NCBI RefSeq assembly: GCF_018397995.1
Contig: NZ_BBQH01000027.1
Span: 1-64,000, forward strand
Origin: Rhizomonospora bruguierae
Lineage (GTDB): Bacteria > Actinomycetota > Actinomycetes > Mycobacteriales > Micromonosporaceae
Direction of reading: 5' to 3'
DNA: 64,000 bases
Shown: in pieces, positions 6,979-15,292 of the stretch
How positions within the stretch are numbered: position 1 is the stretch's first letter
Layout of the letters: each line of letters starts with the position of its first letter
The notes under the pieces: model-generated
Databases searched by the model: none
What the model saw: only the letters and a program-made list of their open reading frames with translations
What the model was told of the DNA's origin: nothing
Translations under genes and position numbers: made by a program

Positions 6979-8346
6979 GTGCGGTACTACGACAACGTCG
7001 TCGAGTTGATCGGCAACACGCCGCTGGTGCGGCTGCGCAACGTCGTGCCCCCCGGTGGGGCGACCGTGCTGGCCAAGGTGGAGTACGTCAATCCGGGTGG
7101 CTCGGTGAAGGACCGGATCGCGCTGCGCATGGTGGAGGACGCGGAGAAGGCGGGCCTGCTCCGGCCGGGCGGCACGATCGTCGAGCCGACCAGCGGCAAC
7201 ACCGGCGTCGGGCTGGCGCTCGTCGCCCAGCTGCGCGGGTACCGCTGCGTGTTCGTCTGCCCGGACAAGGTCTCCGAGGACAAGCAGAACGTGCTGCGCG
7301 CGTACGGCGCGGAGGTGGTGGTCTGCCCGACGGCCGTGGCGCCGGAGGACCCACGCTCGTACTACACCGTCTCGGACCGGCTGACCCGGGAGATCCCCGG
7401 TGCGTGGAAGCCCGACCAGTACTCGAACCCGGCGAACCCGCGCTCGCACTACGAGACGACCGGGCCGGAGATCTGGGAGCAGACCGAGGGCCGGGTCACC
7501 CACTTCGTGGCGGGCGTCGGCACCGGCGGCACGATCTCGGGCATCGGCCGGTACCTGAAGGAGGCGTCGAACGGCGCGGTGCGGGTCGTCGGCGCGGACC
7601 CGGAGGGCTCGGTCTACTCGGGCGGCACCGGCCGGCCGTACCTGGTCGAGGGGGTGGGCGAGGACTTCTGGCCGGTCACCTACGACCGCCGGGTCGCTGA
7701 CGAGATCATCGAGGTCTCGGACACGGCCTCGTTCGACATGACGCGGCGGCTGGCCCGCGAGGAGGGGCTGCTGGTCGGCGGCTCGTGCGGGATGGCCGTG
7801 GTCGCGGCCGCCGAGGTGGCCCGCCGCGGCACCCCGGACGACGTGGTGGTGGTCCTGCTCCCGGACGGCGGCCGCGGGTACCTGTCCAAGATCTTCAACG
7901 ACGAGTGGATGGCCCGCTACGGCTTCCTGGGCACCTCGCGGGCCGAGGCGACCGTGGCCGACGTGCTGCGCGGCAAGCCGGGCGGGATGCCCGAACTGAT
8001 CCACGCGCACCCCACCGAGACTGTCCGGGACGCGATCGACTACCTGCGCGAGTACGGCGTGTCGCAGCTGCCGGTGCTGAAGGCCGAGCCGCCGGTGGTG
8101 ACCGGCGAGGTGGCCGGCTCGATCGCCGAGCGGGACCTGCTGGACGCCCTGTTCACCGGGCAGGCGCACCTGCACGACACGATCGAGCGGCACATGGGTC
8201 CGCCGCTGCCGATGGTCGGCGGCGGCCAGCCGGTGAGCGAGGCGGTGACCCTGCTGGAGAAGGCCGACGCCGCGATGGTGCTGATCGACGGCAAGCCGGC
8301 CGGGGTGATCACCCGGCAGGACCTCCTCGCCCACCTGAACGCCTGA
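6979..8346 (+). CDS. cbs: Cystathionine beta-synthase with C-terminal CBS pair
   Basis: A PLP enzyme condensing serine (or O-acetylserine) with homocysteine to cystathionine, the first step of reverse transsulfuration. The fold-type II core has the PLP lysine in NPGGSVKDR (K44), the phosphate loop GTGGTISG and the TSGNTG substrate loop. Residues from about 330 to 455 form two CBS domains, the usual regulatory module, so this is not a plain cysteine synthase. The GTG at 6979 follows GGGAGAGGG. A cystathionine gamma-synthase lies 6 kb away, giving both directions of transsulfuration. Confidence 0.9.
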   Translation: MRYYDNVVELIGNTPLVRLRNVVPPGGATVLAKVEYVNPGGSVKDRIALRMVEDAEKAGLLRPGGTIVEPTSGNTGVGLALVAQLRGYRCVFVCPDKVSEDKQNVLRAYGAEVVVCPTAVAPEDPRSYYTVSDRLTREIPGAWKPDQYSNPANPRSHYETTGPEIWEQTEGRVTHFVAGVGTGGTISGIGRYLKEASNGAVRVVGADPEGSVYSGGTGRPYLVEGVGEDFWPVTYDRRVADEIIEVSDTASFDMTRRLAREEGLLVGGSCGMAVVAAAEVARRGTPDDVVVVLLPDGGRGYLSKIFNDEWMARYGFLGTSRAEATVADVLRGKPGGMPELIHAHPTETVRDAIDYLREYGVSQLPVLKAEPPVVTGEVAGSIAERDLLDALFTGQAHLHDTIERHMGPPLPMVGGGQPVSEAVTLLEKADAAMVLIDGKPAGVITRQDLLAHLNA

Positions 8347-8348
8347 GC

Positions 8349-8397
8349 GCCGGCGGGGCTCCCCGACCATTGTGGCCGCCGGGGAGCCCGCGCCGGC
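8349..8397. terminator. Bidirectional terminator between cbs and the serine protease gene
   Basis: A long hairpin of GCCGGC plus GGGCTCCCCG (8349-8365) pairs with CGGGGAGCCC plus GCCGGC (8380-8397), with a small bulge and a 14-nt loop. It occupies almost all of the gap between two convergent genes. Confidence 0.7.
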
Positions 8398-8401
8398 CGG
8401 C

Positions 8402-9343
8402 TCAGGCGGCCGAGGCCGCCAGCTCCACCGGCACGGTGATCACGTCCACGAACGCGCCCTTGCGCAGGACGGTGATCGGTAGCCGGGTGCCGATCGCCGG
8501 GCCGAGCATCAGCCGCAGCAGCGTCTGGACGCTCTCCACCGGGCGGCCGCCGGCGGAGACGATGATGTCGCCCAGGTAGATGCCGGCGCTGCCGGCGGGG
8601 CTGCCCGGCACCACCTCGGCCACCCGCAGCCCGCGCCGCTGGCCGAGCCGCTCGGCGAGCTGGGGCGGGAGCGGCACGGGTACCCCGGCCACGCCCAGCC
8701 AGGCCCGGCGGACCTTGCCGGTGGAGACCAGGTCCCCGATGATCTGCCTGGTGGTGCCGTTGATCGGCACCGCCAGCCCGAGGCCGTACCCGGCGACGGC
8801 GGTGTTGACGCCGACCACGTTGCCGGTGGCGTCGGCCAGCGCGCCGCCGGAGTTGCCGGGGTTGAGCGCGGCGTCGGTCTGGATGACATCGTCGATCAGC
8901 CGGACCACCCGCCCGTCCCGGGCCGGCAGCGAGCGCCGCAGGCCGGAGACGACGCCGGCGGTGACGGAGCCGGCGAGGCCCATCGGGTTGCCGACCGCCA
9001 CCACGAGCTGGCCGATGCGCAACGGGTCCGCGTCGCCCAGGTCGGCCGGGGGCGCGCCGGAGTGCAGCACCCGCAGCACGGCCAGGTCGGAGAGGGGGTC
9101 GGCGCCGACCACGTCGAACCGGCTCTCGCTGCCGTCGGAGAAGGTGACCGTGCCGCTGCGGGCGCCGGCCACGACGTGCGCGCTGGTGAGAAGGAAGCCG
9201 TCGTCGGTGAAGACCACCGCGGAGCCGGCGCCGGCGCCGCGCGGGGTACGCACGGCGACCGCCGCCACGCTGGGCAGCACCTTGTCCGCGACGGACGTGA
9301 CGAGCTCGCTGTACGCGTCGAGCGCGCGCCGTTCGGTGTCCAT
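8402..9343 (-). CDS. DegP/HtrA-like trypsin-family serine protease with PDZ domain (313 aa)
   Basis: A chymotrypsin-fold protease with the catalytic triad visible: His in SAHVV, Asp in DPLSDLAVL and Ser in NPGNSGGAL. Residues from about 225 to the end form a PDZ domain. Family members act in protein quality control or regulated cleavage. Unlike most HtrA proteins this one has no signal peptide or membrane anchor at the N-terminus, so it looks cytoplasmic or the start is mis-set. The ATG at 9343 has only a weak AAGG site. Confidence 0.85.
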   Translation of the reverse strand: MDTERRALDAYSELVTSVADKVLPSVAAVAVRTPRGAGAGSAVVFTDDGFLLTSAHVVAGARSGTVTFSDGSESRFDVVGADPLSDLAVLRVLHSGAPPADLGDADPLRIGQLVVAVGNPMGLAGSVTAGVVSGLRRSLPARDGRVVRLIDDVIQTDAALNPGNSGGALADATGNVVGVNTAVAGYGLGLAVPINGTTRQIIGDLVSTGKVRRAWLGVAGVPVPLPPQLAERLGQRRGLRVAEVVPGSPAGSAGIYLGDIIVSAGGRPVESVQTLLRLMLGPAIGTRLPITVLRKGAFVDVITVPVELAASAA

Positions 9344-9350
9344 GCCTTAC

Positions 9351-9366
9351 GGAACGTGGTCGTTCC
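9351..9366 (-). promoter_or_regulatory. Operator-like inverted repeat at the protease gene start
   Basis: A perfect GGAACG-TGGT-CGTTCC palindrome ends eight bases upstream of the protease ATG, overlapping where the ribosome site should be. It could be a repressor site or an RNA hairpin that limits translation. No binding protein is known from the sequence. Confidence 0.4.
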
Positions 9367-9766
9367 GGTTCTGATGCCCGGCGCGGCTATGCCCAGAGCG
9401 AACAGGGCGTATACCCCACGCCGGTGCCGCCAGGCGGATAACCGGGATAACCATCCGAACGGGGGTATCGCACTGCCTGTGCGACCGGGTCCATTCCGCT
9501 CGGCGTTGACTCCACCGTACGGGGTGCTGACCTTGACAACTGCATCGCGCCAGACCTCCGGGCCCGCGCGCCCCGGCCGTCCATTCCCCGGGCGGACCGC
9601 GGCGGGCGGCGCCCGCGTCCGGCGGTGACTCCCGGGCCGCCCGCCAGCGCCCGGGAGTCCCGCACCGCAAACCCGCCCGGAAGCCGGAGGCCGGCACTTG
9701 CCTCCGCCGGCCTCCACCGGTCGACGCCTCCGGCCAGGCGTCCACTCCGGTTCCTGGCGGGTACGG

Positions 9767-9824
9767 CGGGCGGGAGTACGTGCATCGGTTCCCCCGCCAA
9801 CTCCGGTCCGCGTACTCCCGCCCG
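9767..9824. repeat. Inverted repeat with perfect 14-bp arms
   Basis: CGGGCGGGAGTACG at 9767-9780 is the exact reverse complement of 9811-9824, with a 30-nt loop. It lies in non-coding DNA downstream of the leftward acetyltransferase gene, so it could terminate that transcript, although there is no U-tract. Confidence 0.5.
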
Positions 9825-9870
9825 AGCGGTCTTCCGGCCTCCTCCGCCCACGGCAAGGCTCGCTGTGGCG

Positions 9871-9956
9871 GCGCTCGGCTAAGGCAGGGCTCGGCTAACG
9901 GTGGCGCTCGGCTACGGCAGGGGACGGCTAACGGCAAGCGCTCGGCTACGGCAGGG
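9871..9956. repeat. Three 33-34-bp direct repeats
   Basis: GCGCTCGGCTAmGGCAGGG starts at 9871, 9904 and 9938. Linking sequences also match (CGGCTAACGGy). The third copy overlaps the 3' end of the acetyltransferase gene. Confidence 0.55.
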
Positions 9957-10443
9957 GGCGGGTGTAGCGGAGCTGCATGGTGAGCGCGGGGCCGATCGCC
10001 CCCTCGCGGCGCACGCCGTCCGGCCGCCAGCCACCGCGCTCGTAGAAGCGGCGGGCCCGGTCGTTCCCCTCCAGCACCCAGAGCACCGCGCGGGGCCGGT
10101 CCAGCTCGGCCAACTCCGCCAGGGCGGCGGCCATCAGCACCCGCCCGACCCCGGTCCCGACGCGTTCCGGCGCCACGTGGATCGCATACAACTCGGCGAC
10201 GCCGGGCGTCTCGCTCGGCCCGACGTAGCTGAACCCGGCCACCTCGCCGCCGGCCTCGGCGACCAGCAACCGGTGCGTCTCCCGCTCGTACCGCCAGCGC
10301 TCGGTCCACCAGTCGACCATGCTCGCCACCGGCACGGCGGCGAGCGCCTCCGCCGGTACCAGGTGCGCGTACGCGGACGCCCGCGAGCGGGTGTGCACGT
10401 CGCCGATCGCCGCCAGGTCCTCGGCCGCCGCCGGCCGGATCAT
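9946..10443 (-). CDS. GNAT-family N-acetyltransferase (165 aa)
   Basis: A Gcn5-related acetyltransferase that would use acetyl-CoA. The acetyl-CoA loop is RVGTGVGRVLM (about residues 96-106), and a conserved WVLEGNDRARRFYERGGW motif follows. The acceptor substrate is unknown. The ATG at 10443 is preferred because GAGGG lies ten bases upstream; a GTG at 10452 would have the ribosome site too close. It follows the RNase Z gene by about 18 bp in the same direction, so the two are probably one operon. Confidence 0.8.
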   Translation of the reverse strand: MIRPAAAEDLAAIGDVHTRSRASAYAHLVPAEALAAVPVASMVDWWTERWRYERETHRLLVAEAGGEVAGFSYVGPSETPGVAELYAIHVAPERVGTGVGRVLMAAALAELAELDRPRAVLWVLEGNDRARRFYERGGWRPDGVRREGAIGPALTMQLRYTRPLP

Positions 10444-10461
10444 CGCCCCCACGCCCTCACC

Positions 10462-11358
10462 CTATTGCCGCTTCGGCACCGCCACCCGGGCGAGATCCTC
10501 GGCGACCACGATCTCGCCGTCGAACACCTCCCGCGCCTCCGCCAGGAAGCGCTCCGGCTGCGGGTACCGCTGGGAGAAGTGCGTGAGCACGAGCCGGCGG
10601 ACGCCCGACTCGGCCGCCACCCGCGCGGCCTGCCGCGCCGTCAGGTGCCCGTACCGGTGGGCCAGATCGGCGTCCTCGTGCAGGAAGGTGGCCTCGATGA
10701 CGAGCAGGTCCACGCCGTCGGCCAGGGCGAACACCGCGTCGCAGAGCCGGGTGTCCAGCACGAAGGCGAAGCGCTGCCCCCGCCGCGGCTCGCTCACCTG
10801 GTCCAGGGTGACGCCGTCCAGCCGGCCCAGGGCCCGCAGGCGCCCGATCGCGGGGCCCGCGATGCCGTGCCGCGCCAGCAGGTCCGGGCGCATGCGGCGG
10901 CCGTCCGGCTCCACCAGGCGGTACCCGTACGCCGGGATCACGTGCGCCAGGGGGTACGCCAGGAGCGTGCCGGAGTCGGTCTCGGCGACGACCCCGGGGC
11001 GCTCGATGGGGTGCTCGACCAGCGTCGCCTGCTCGTAGAACGAGGTGGCGTACCGCAACCGGTGGAAGTACTCCAGCCCCTCGGCGGGGAAGTGCGCGTG
11101 CACCGGGTGCGGCACCCGGTCCAGCGAGAGCCGCTGCACGATGCCGGGCAGGCCGAGGCTGTGATCGCCGTGGAAGTGCGTCACGCAGATCCGCGTGACG
11201 TCGGTGGCCGCCACCCCGGCCAGCAGCATCTGCCGCTGGGTGCCCTCGCCCGGGTCGAAGAGGATCCCCTCGCCGTCCCAGCGCAGCAGGTACCCGTTGT
11301 GGCCGCGCCGCCGGGTCGGCACCTGGCTGGCGGTGCCGAGGATGACCAGCTCCCGCAT
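10462..11358 (-). CDS. rnz: Ribonuclease Z (tRNA 3' endonuclease)
   Basis: A metallo-beta-lactamase-fold nuclease that trims the 3' ends of tRNA precursors. The zinc motif HFHGDH is at residues 61-66. Further ligands are seen in [16 protein letters not shown] and LTHFSQRY. At 298 aa it matches the short bacterial form. The start is the ATG at 11358 with AGAGG upstream. The first gene of a probable operon with the acetyltransferase. Confidence 0.88.
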   Translation of the reverse strand: MRELVILGTASQVPTRRRGHNGYLLRWDGEGILFDPGEGTQRQMLLAGVAATDVTRICVTHFHGDHSLGLPGIVQRLSLDRVPHPVHAHFPAEGLEYFHRLRYATSFYEQATLVEHPIERPGVVAETDSGTLLAYPLAHVIPAYGYRLVEPDGRRMRPDLLARHGIAGPAIGRLRALGRLDGVTLDQVSEPRRGQRFAFVLDTRLCDAVFALADGVDLLVIEATFLHEDADLAHRYGHLTARQAARVAAESGVRRLVLTHFSQRYPQPERFLAEAREVFDGEIVVAEDLARVAVPKRQ

Positions 11359-11884
11359 ACCCGCCTCTTTGAACACCGCCCGCTCTGAATATGGTCGACC
11401 CCCGGGCTCCGCGCGGACGCGGGCCGGCTGGACAAGGCCGGCATACCCGGGGGTCGGGTGGCTGCCTGGAATTCGCCGAGCCGCCGCCACACGGTCTCGG
11501 TCCCACGCCGCGGGCATCGTGCCCGGCGGCGGTTGAGCCAAGGAACAGCGGCTAGCGGACAGCCACCTCACGAGTCCGATTGCTATACAAAGCTGGACCA
11601 CCTCCCTTCCCGTGTACGGCCAAACTATCCAGCCGTGATCGGGGCCGACAAGTGGTTTCCAGAACCTGGCGGCGGGGCCCGTACGGATCTCCCGGCCGGA
11701 GCCCGCCCCGCCGCCGGGCCGCCGCCGGCCCGCTCGCGTCACCGGGGAAAGGCCGGCTCCACGATCAAGGGCACTGGGCGTCGACCCAGCGGGCGGCCCT
11801 TGACCGCGGAGCCCTGCCGACCCGTGCTGCGACGTCCGGGTCGCTATCCCGAGCGGACGCGGTCCACCCGGGCGGCGTCAGCGC
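11359..11884. other. 526-bp region between rnz and the Lys/Asn-rich gene
   Basis: No gene is supported. It contains a hairpin with 11-bp arms CGACCCCCGGG (11396-11406 with 11446-11456) in the leader of rnz. A nested hairpin near 11767-11800 (AAGGGC...CTGGG...CCCAG...GCCCTT) could end the leftward Lys/Asn-rich transcript. AT-rich boxes sit near 11583 (CTATACAAAG). Confidence 0.4.
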
Positions 11885-12514
11885 TCAGGAATACGCCGGC
11901 CGCTTGTGGTTGTGCTTCTTGTGGTCGTTTTTCTTGTGGTTGTGCTTCTTGTTGTTGTGCTTCTTGTTCTCGCACTTCTTGTGGTTGTTCTTCTTGTTGT
12001 TCTTCTTGTTCTGGTTCTTCTTCTCGTCGTGCTTCTTGTTGTTCTTCTTGTTGTTGTTCTTGTGGTCGCACTTCTTCTTGTTGTCGTGCTTCTTCTTGTT
12101 GTTGTTCTGCTTCTTGTTCTTCTCGTTCTTGTTCTTCTTGTTCTCGTTCTTGTTCTTGTTCTTGTTTTCGTTCTTCTTGTTGTTCTCGTGCTTCTTGTTG
12201 TCGTGCTTCTTGTTGTTGTTGTTCTCGTTCTGGTTGTTGCACTTGTTCTTGTTCTCGTTCTTGTTGTTGTTCTGGTTGTTGTTGTTTTCGTTCTGGTTGT
12301 TCTCGTTCTTGTGGTGCCGGTTGTTCTTCTTCTCGTTGTCGCACTTCTTGTCGTCGTTGCGGCGGTCGTCCCACTTCTGGTGGTGACCGGCCCGCGTGTA
12401 CGCGTGCCAGCCGTAGCCATCGGCCGGGTTGGCGTTCGCCATCGCCGGCGCGACCAGCAACCCGCCGGCGGCCAGCGCGCCGACGATCATCGACTTGCGG
12501 ATCCAGGACCTCAT
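11885..12514 (-). CDS. Secreted, extremely Lys/Asn-rich low-complexity protein (209 aa)
   Basis: A Sec signal peptide (residues 1-28: basic start, hydrophobic core, AMANA cleavage region) precedes a short folded-looking stretch with Trp/Tyr/His (residues 30-50). Residues 57-204 then contain almost only Lys, Asn, His, Asp, Glu, Gln and Arg, about 70% of them Lys plus Asn by my count, with no hydrophobic residue. Four Cys occur at 58, 92, 149 and 181. Asn is AAC and Lys AAG throughout, matching high-GC codon choice, so the frame is used as protein. The ATG at 12514 has GAGAGGA upstream. The mature product would be cationic, disordered and extracellular. I know no characterised family for it. 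Confidence 0.8.
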   Translation of the reverse strand: MRSWIRKSMIVGALAAGGLLVAPAMANANPADGYGWHAYTRAGHHQKWDDRRNDDKKCDNEKKNNRHHKNENNQNENNNNQNNNKNENKNKCNNQNENNNNKKHDNKKHENNKKNENKNKNKNENKKNKNEKNKKQNNNKKKHDNKKKCDHKNNNKKNNKKHDEKKNQNKKNNKKNNHKKCENKKHNNKKHNHKKNDHKKHNHKRPAYS

Positions 12515-12871
12515 CGGGTGTCCTCTCGTGTCTGTTCCGGGAAAGGAATCCATCGCTTCGGGTGTGCACTGGTATCTGGTTGTCCGGAACCCGCGACGGG
12601 TGGCGCGCGAATGCCGCGGCGGCCACGGTCGCGTCGCATCAATGCGGGTACACGCACGGCGGCACCCCGGGGCGGTCGGCCCGGAAAGCGCAATATCCGA
12701 CCATGCCTCGCAGCGTATGGGCGGGGCGGTCCGCGGGTGGCCGGCCGTCGTGCCCCAACCCGGACGGTCGATAGTGGAAGATTCGCCCGAAAGAAAGGCG
12801 AATGGGGGCGCTACCCCGATGGGTTGACCAACGGTCGGGGGAAATGGCGAAAGAACGGGTTGGACAGCAAA
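12515..12871. other. Region between the Lys/Asn-rich gene and the msrA terminator
   Basis: No gene is supported. It must hold the promoter of the Lys/Asn-rich gene, but no clear -10/-35 pair is visible. A 7-bp hairpin ATTCGCC...GGCGAAT lies at 12781-12803. Confidence 0.4.
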
Positions 12872-12902
12872 AAGGCCGGGTGGTTCGACACCACCCGGCC
12901 TT
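12872..12902 (-). terminator. Rho-independent terminator of msrA
   Basis: A perfect 13-bp stem (AAGGCCGGGTGGT with ACCACCCGGCCTT) and a 5-nt loop are followed on the minus strand by a run of five T. It lies just beyond the msrA stop codon. This is the most canonical terminator in the window. Confidence 0.85.
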
Positions 12903-12915
12903 GCCTGTTACGTCG

Positions 12916-13578
<663 letters not shown>

Positions 13579-13643
13579 GGCCGGCTCCTTTCCCGGGGAG
13601 GATCTCTCCCACGAGGAGTCCAACACCGGTACTCCCGTGGACC

Positions 13644-14060
13644 TTACCCACCCAGCGCGGCGGCGATCCGTTCCGCGTACAAGGTTGCCTCGGCGTCGTC
13701 GGCGTACCTGGTGCGGGGCCAGAAGAAGCCGCGCAGGCCGTCGCCCCTGGTCCGGGGGACGACGTGGGTGTGCAGGTGGGCCACCGATTGGGAGACGCGG
13801 TTGTTTATCGCCACGAACGTGCCGCCGGCACCCAGCCCGGCCTCCACGGCGACCGCGACGCGCTGCACCAGGCCGAAGTACGGTGCCAACTCGTCCGGCG
13901 GCACGTCGGCCAGGACGACCTGGTGCTGGCGGGGCACAACCAGCACGTGGCCCTTGAAGACCGGCCGGATGTCGAGGAACGCCACGCCCGCCGGCTCGTC
14001 GGCGACCACGAAGCCCGGGCGGGAGCCGGCGATGATGTCGCAGAACAGGCAGTCGGCCAC
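13644..14060 (-). CDS. HIT-family nucleotide hydrolase/transferase (138 aa)
   Basis: A histidine-triad protein with the motif HLHTHV (about residues 98-103) and an N-terminal CLFCDI that can bind zinc together with a downstream His. HIT proteins cleave nucleoside phosphoramidates or dinucleotides; the exact substrate is not predictable. The start is the GTG at 14060 with no ribosome site, so it may be leaderless. It is divergent from the cystathionine gamma-synthase gene with 45 bp between starts. Confidence 0.88.
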   Translation of the reverse strand: MADCLFCDIIAGSRPGFVVADEPAGVAFLDIRPVFKGHVLVVPRQHQVVLADVPPDELAPYFGLVQRVAVAVEAGLGAGGTFVAINNRVSQSVAHLHTHVVPRTRGDGLRGFFWPRTRYADDAEATLYAERIAAALGG

Positions 14061-14105
14061 CCCGCGAGGGTAGGTCAACGCCCGTCGACCGCTACGCTGG
14101 GCCTG

Positions 14106-15245
14106 GTGACGTACGGGTTCGAGACGCTCGCCATCCACGCCGGCCAGGAGCCGGAGCGCCGCACGGGCGCGGTGGTGCCGCCAATCTTCCAGACTTCCAC
14201 CTACGCGCAGGACGCGGTCGGGGCGCCGAGGCTGGGGTACGAGTACAGCCGCTCGGGCAACCCCACGCGGGACGCCCTGCAGGAGTGCCTGGCGGCGCTC
14301 GAGGGCGGCCGGCGCGGGTTGACGTTCGCCAGCGGGCTGGCCGCGGAGGACACCCTCCTGCGCACGGTGTGCCGGCCGGGCGACCACGTGGTGATCCCGG
14401 ACGACGCGTACGGCGGCTCGTACCGGCTGTTCGCGAAGGTGCTGGAGCGGTGGGGGCTGGCCTACACCCCGGCCCGGATCTCGGACCCGGCCGCGGTGCG
14501 GGCGGCGATGACCGACCGCACCCGGGTCATCTGGGTGGAGACGCCGACGAACCCGCTGCTGGGCATCGCGGACGTCGCGGCCCTGGCGGGCGTGGCGCAC
14601 GAGCGGGACGCGCTTCTCGTGGTGGACAACACCTTCGCCTCGCCGTACCTGCAACAGCCGCTCGCCCTCGGCGCCGACGTGGTGGTGCACTCGACCACCA
14701 AGTACATCGGGGGCCACTCGGACGTGGTCGGCGGCGCCCTGGTCACGACGGACCGGAGCCTCGGCGACGAGTTGGCGTTCCACCAGAACGCGATGGGCGC
14801 CGTGAACGGCCCGTTCGACGCGTGGCTGACCCTGCGCGGGGTCAAGACGCTCGGCGTGCGGATGGACCGGCACTGCGACAACGCGGAGCGGGTCGCCGAA
14901 TACCTGTCGCGGCACCCGAAGGTGTCCCAGGTGCTCTACCCGGGGCTGCCGGACCACCCGGGGCACGAGACCGCGGCGAAGCAGATGCGCCGGTTCGGCG
15001 GGATGATCTCGTTCCGGGCCGCGGGCGGCGAGGCCGCCGCCGTCGAGGTGTGCGACCGGGCCCGGGTGTTCGTGCTCGCCGAGTCGCTCGGCGGGATCGA
15101 GTCGCTGATCGAGCACCCCGGGAGAATGACGCACGCGAGCGCCGCCGGCTCGCCGCTTGAAGTACCGGCGGATCTCGTGCGACTGTCTGTCGGCATCGAG
15201 ACGGTGGACGATCTGCTCGCCGATCTGGAGCAGGCGCTGGGCTAG
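14106..15245 (+). CDS. metB: Cystathionine gamma-synthase
   Basis: A fold-type I PLP enzyme of the Cys/Met metabolism family that joins an activated homoserine with cysteine to form cystathionine. Visible are EYSRSGNPTRDALQ, the FASGLAA region and the PLP lysine in STTKYIGGHSD (about residue 198). At 379 aa it is full length. Cystathionine gamma-lyase and O-acetylhomoserine sulfhydrylase are close relatives and cannot be excluded by motifs alone. GTG start at 14106. The nearby cbs gene supports a cystathionine link. Confidence 0.85.
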   Translation: MTYGFETLAIHAGQEPERRTGAVVPPIFQTSTYAQDAVGAPRLGYEYSRSGNPTRDALQECLAALEGGRRGLTFASGLAAEDTLLRTVCRPGDHVVIPDDAYGGSYRLFAKVLERWGLAYTPARISDPAAVRAAMTDRTRVIWVETPTNPLLGIADVAALAGVAHERDALLVVDNTFASPYLQQPLALGADVVVHSTTKYIGGHSDVVGGALVTTDRSLGDELAFHQNAMGAVNGPFDAWLTLRGVKTLGVRMDRHCDNAERVAEYLSRHPKVSQVLYPGLPDHPGHETAAKQMRRFGGMISFRAAGGEAAAVEVCDRARVFVLAESLGGIESLIEHPGRMTHASAAGSPLEVPADLVRLSVGIETVDDLLADLEQALG

Positions 15246-15292
15246 CGAGCGTGCTCGTACAACGGGAGCAGGGCCTTCAGGGGAGGGTGGCC

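Larger units (their letters stand above)
9344..9945. other. 602-bp intergenic region with repeats
   Basis: I support no gene here. Short reading frames exist in all directions but show Gly/Arg/Pro-rich composition and no family features. The region holds an inverted repeat at the protease start (9351), GGATAACC repeats near 9438, a TTGACA-like box near 9535 with no gene behind it, a 14-bp-arm inverted repeat (9767-9824) and 33-bp direct repeats running into the acetyltransferase gene (9871-9956). Confidence 0.5.

Noticed and set aside
9387-9851. Leftward 154-codon frame between the protease and acetyltransferase genes
   Set aside because: Gly/Arg/Pro-rich with no ribosome site, and it is crossed by the 14-bp inverted repeat.
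11766-11780. AAGGGCACTGGGC shared with a site near 16745
   Set aside because: A 13-base match in GC-rich DNA is expected by chance, and no flanking similarity is seen.
11906-12360. Possible CRISPR array in the repetitive segment
   Set aside because: The repeats are short trinucleotide-like units without constant spacers, and they encode a continuous protein.
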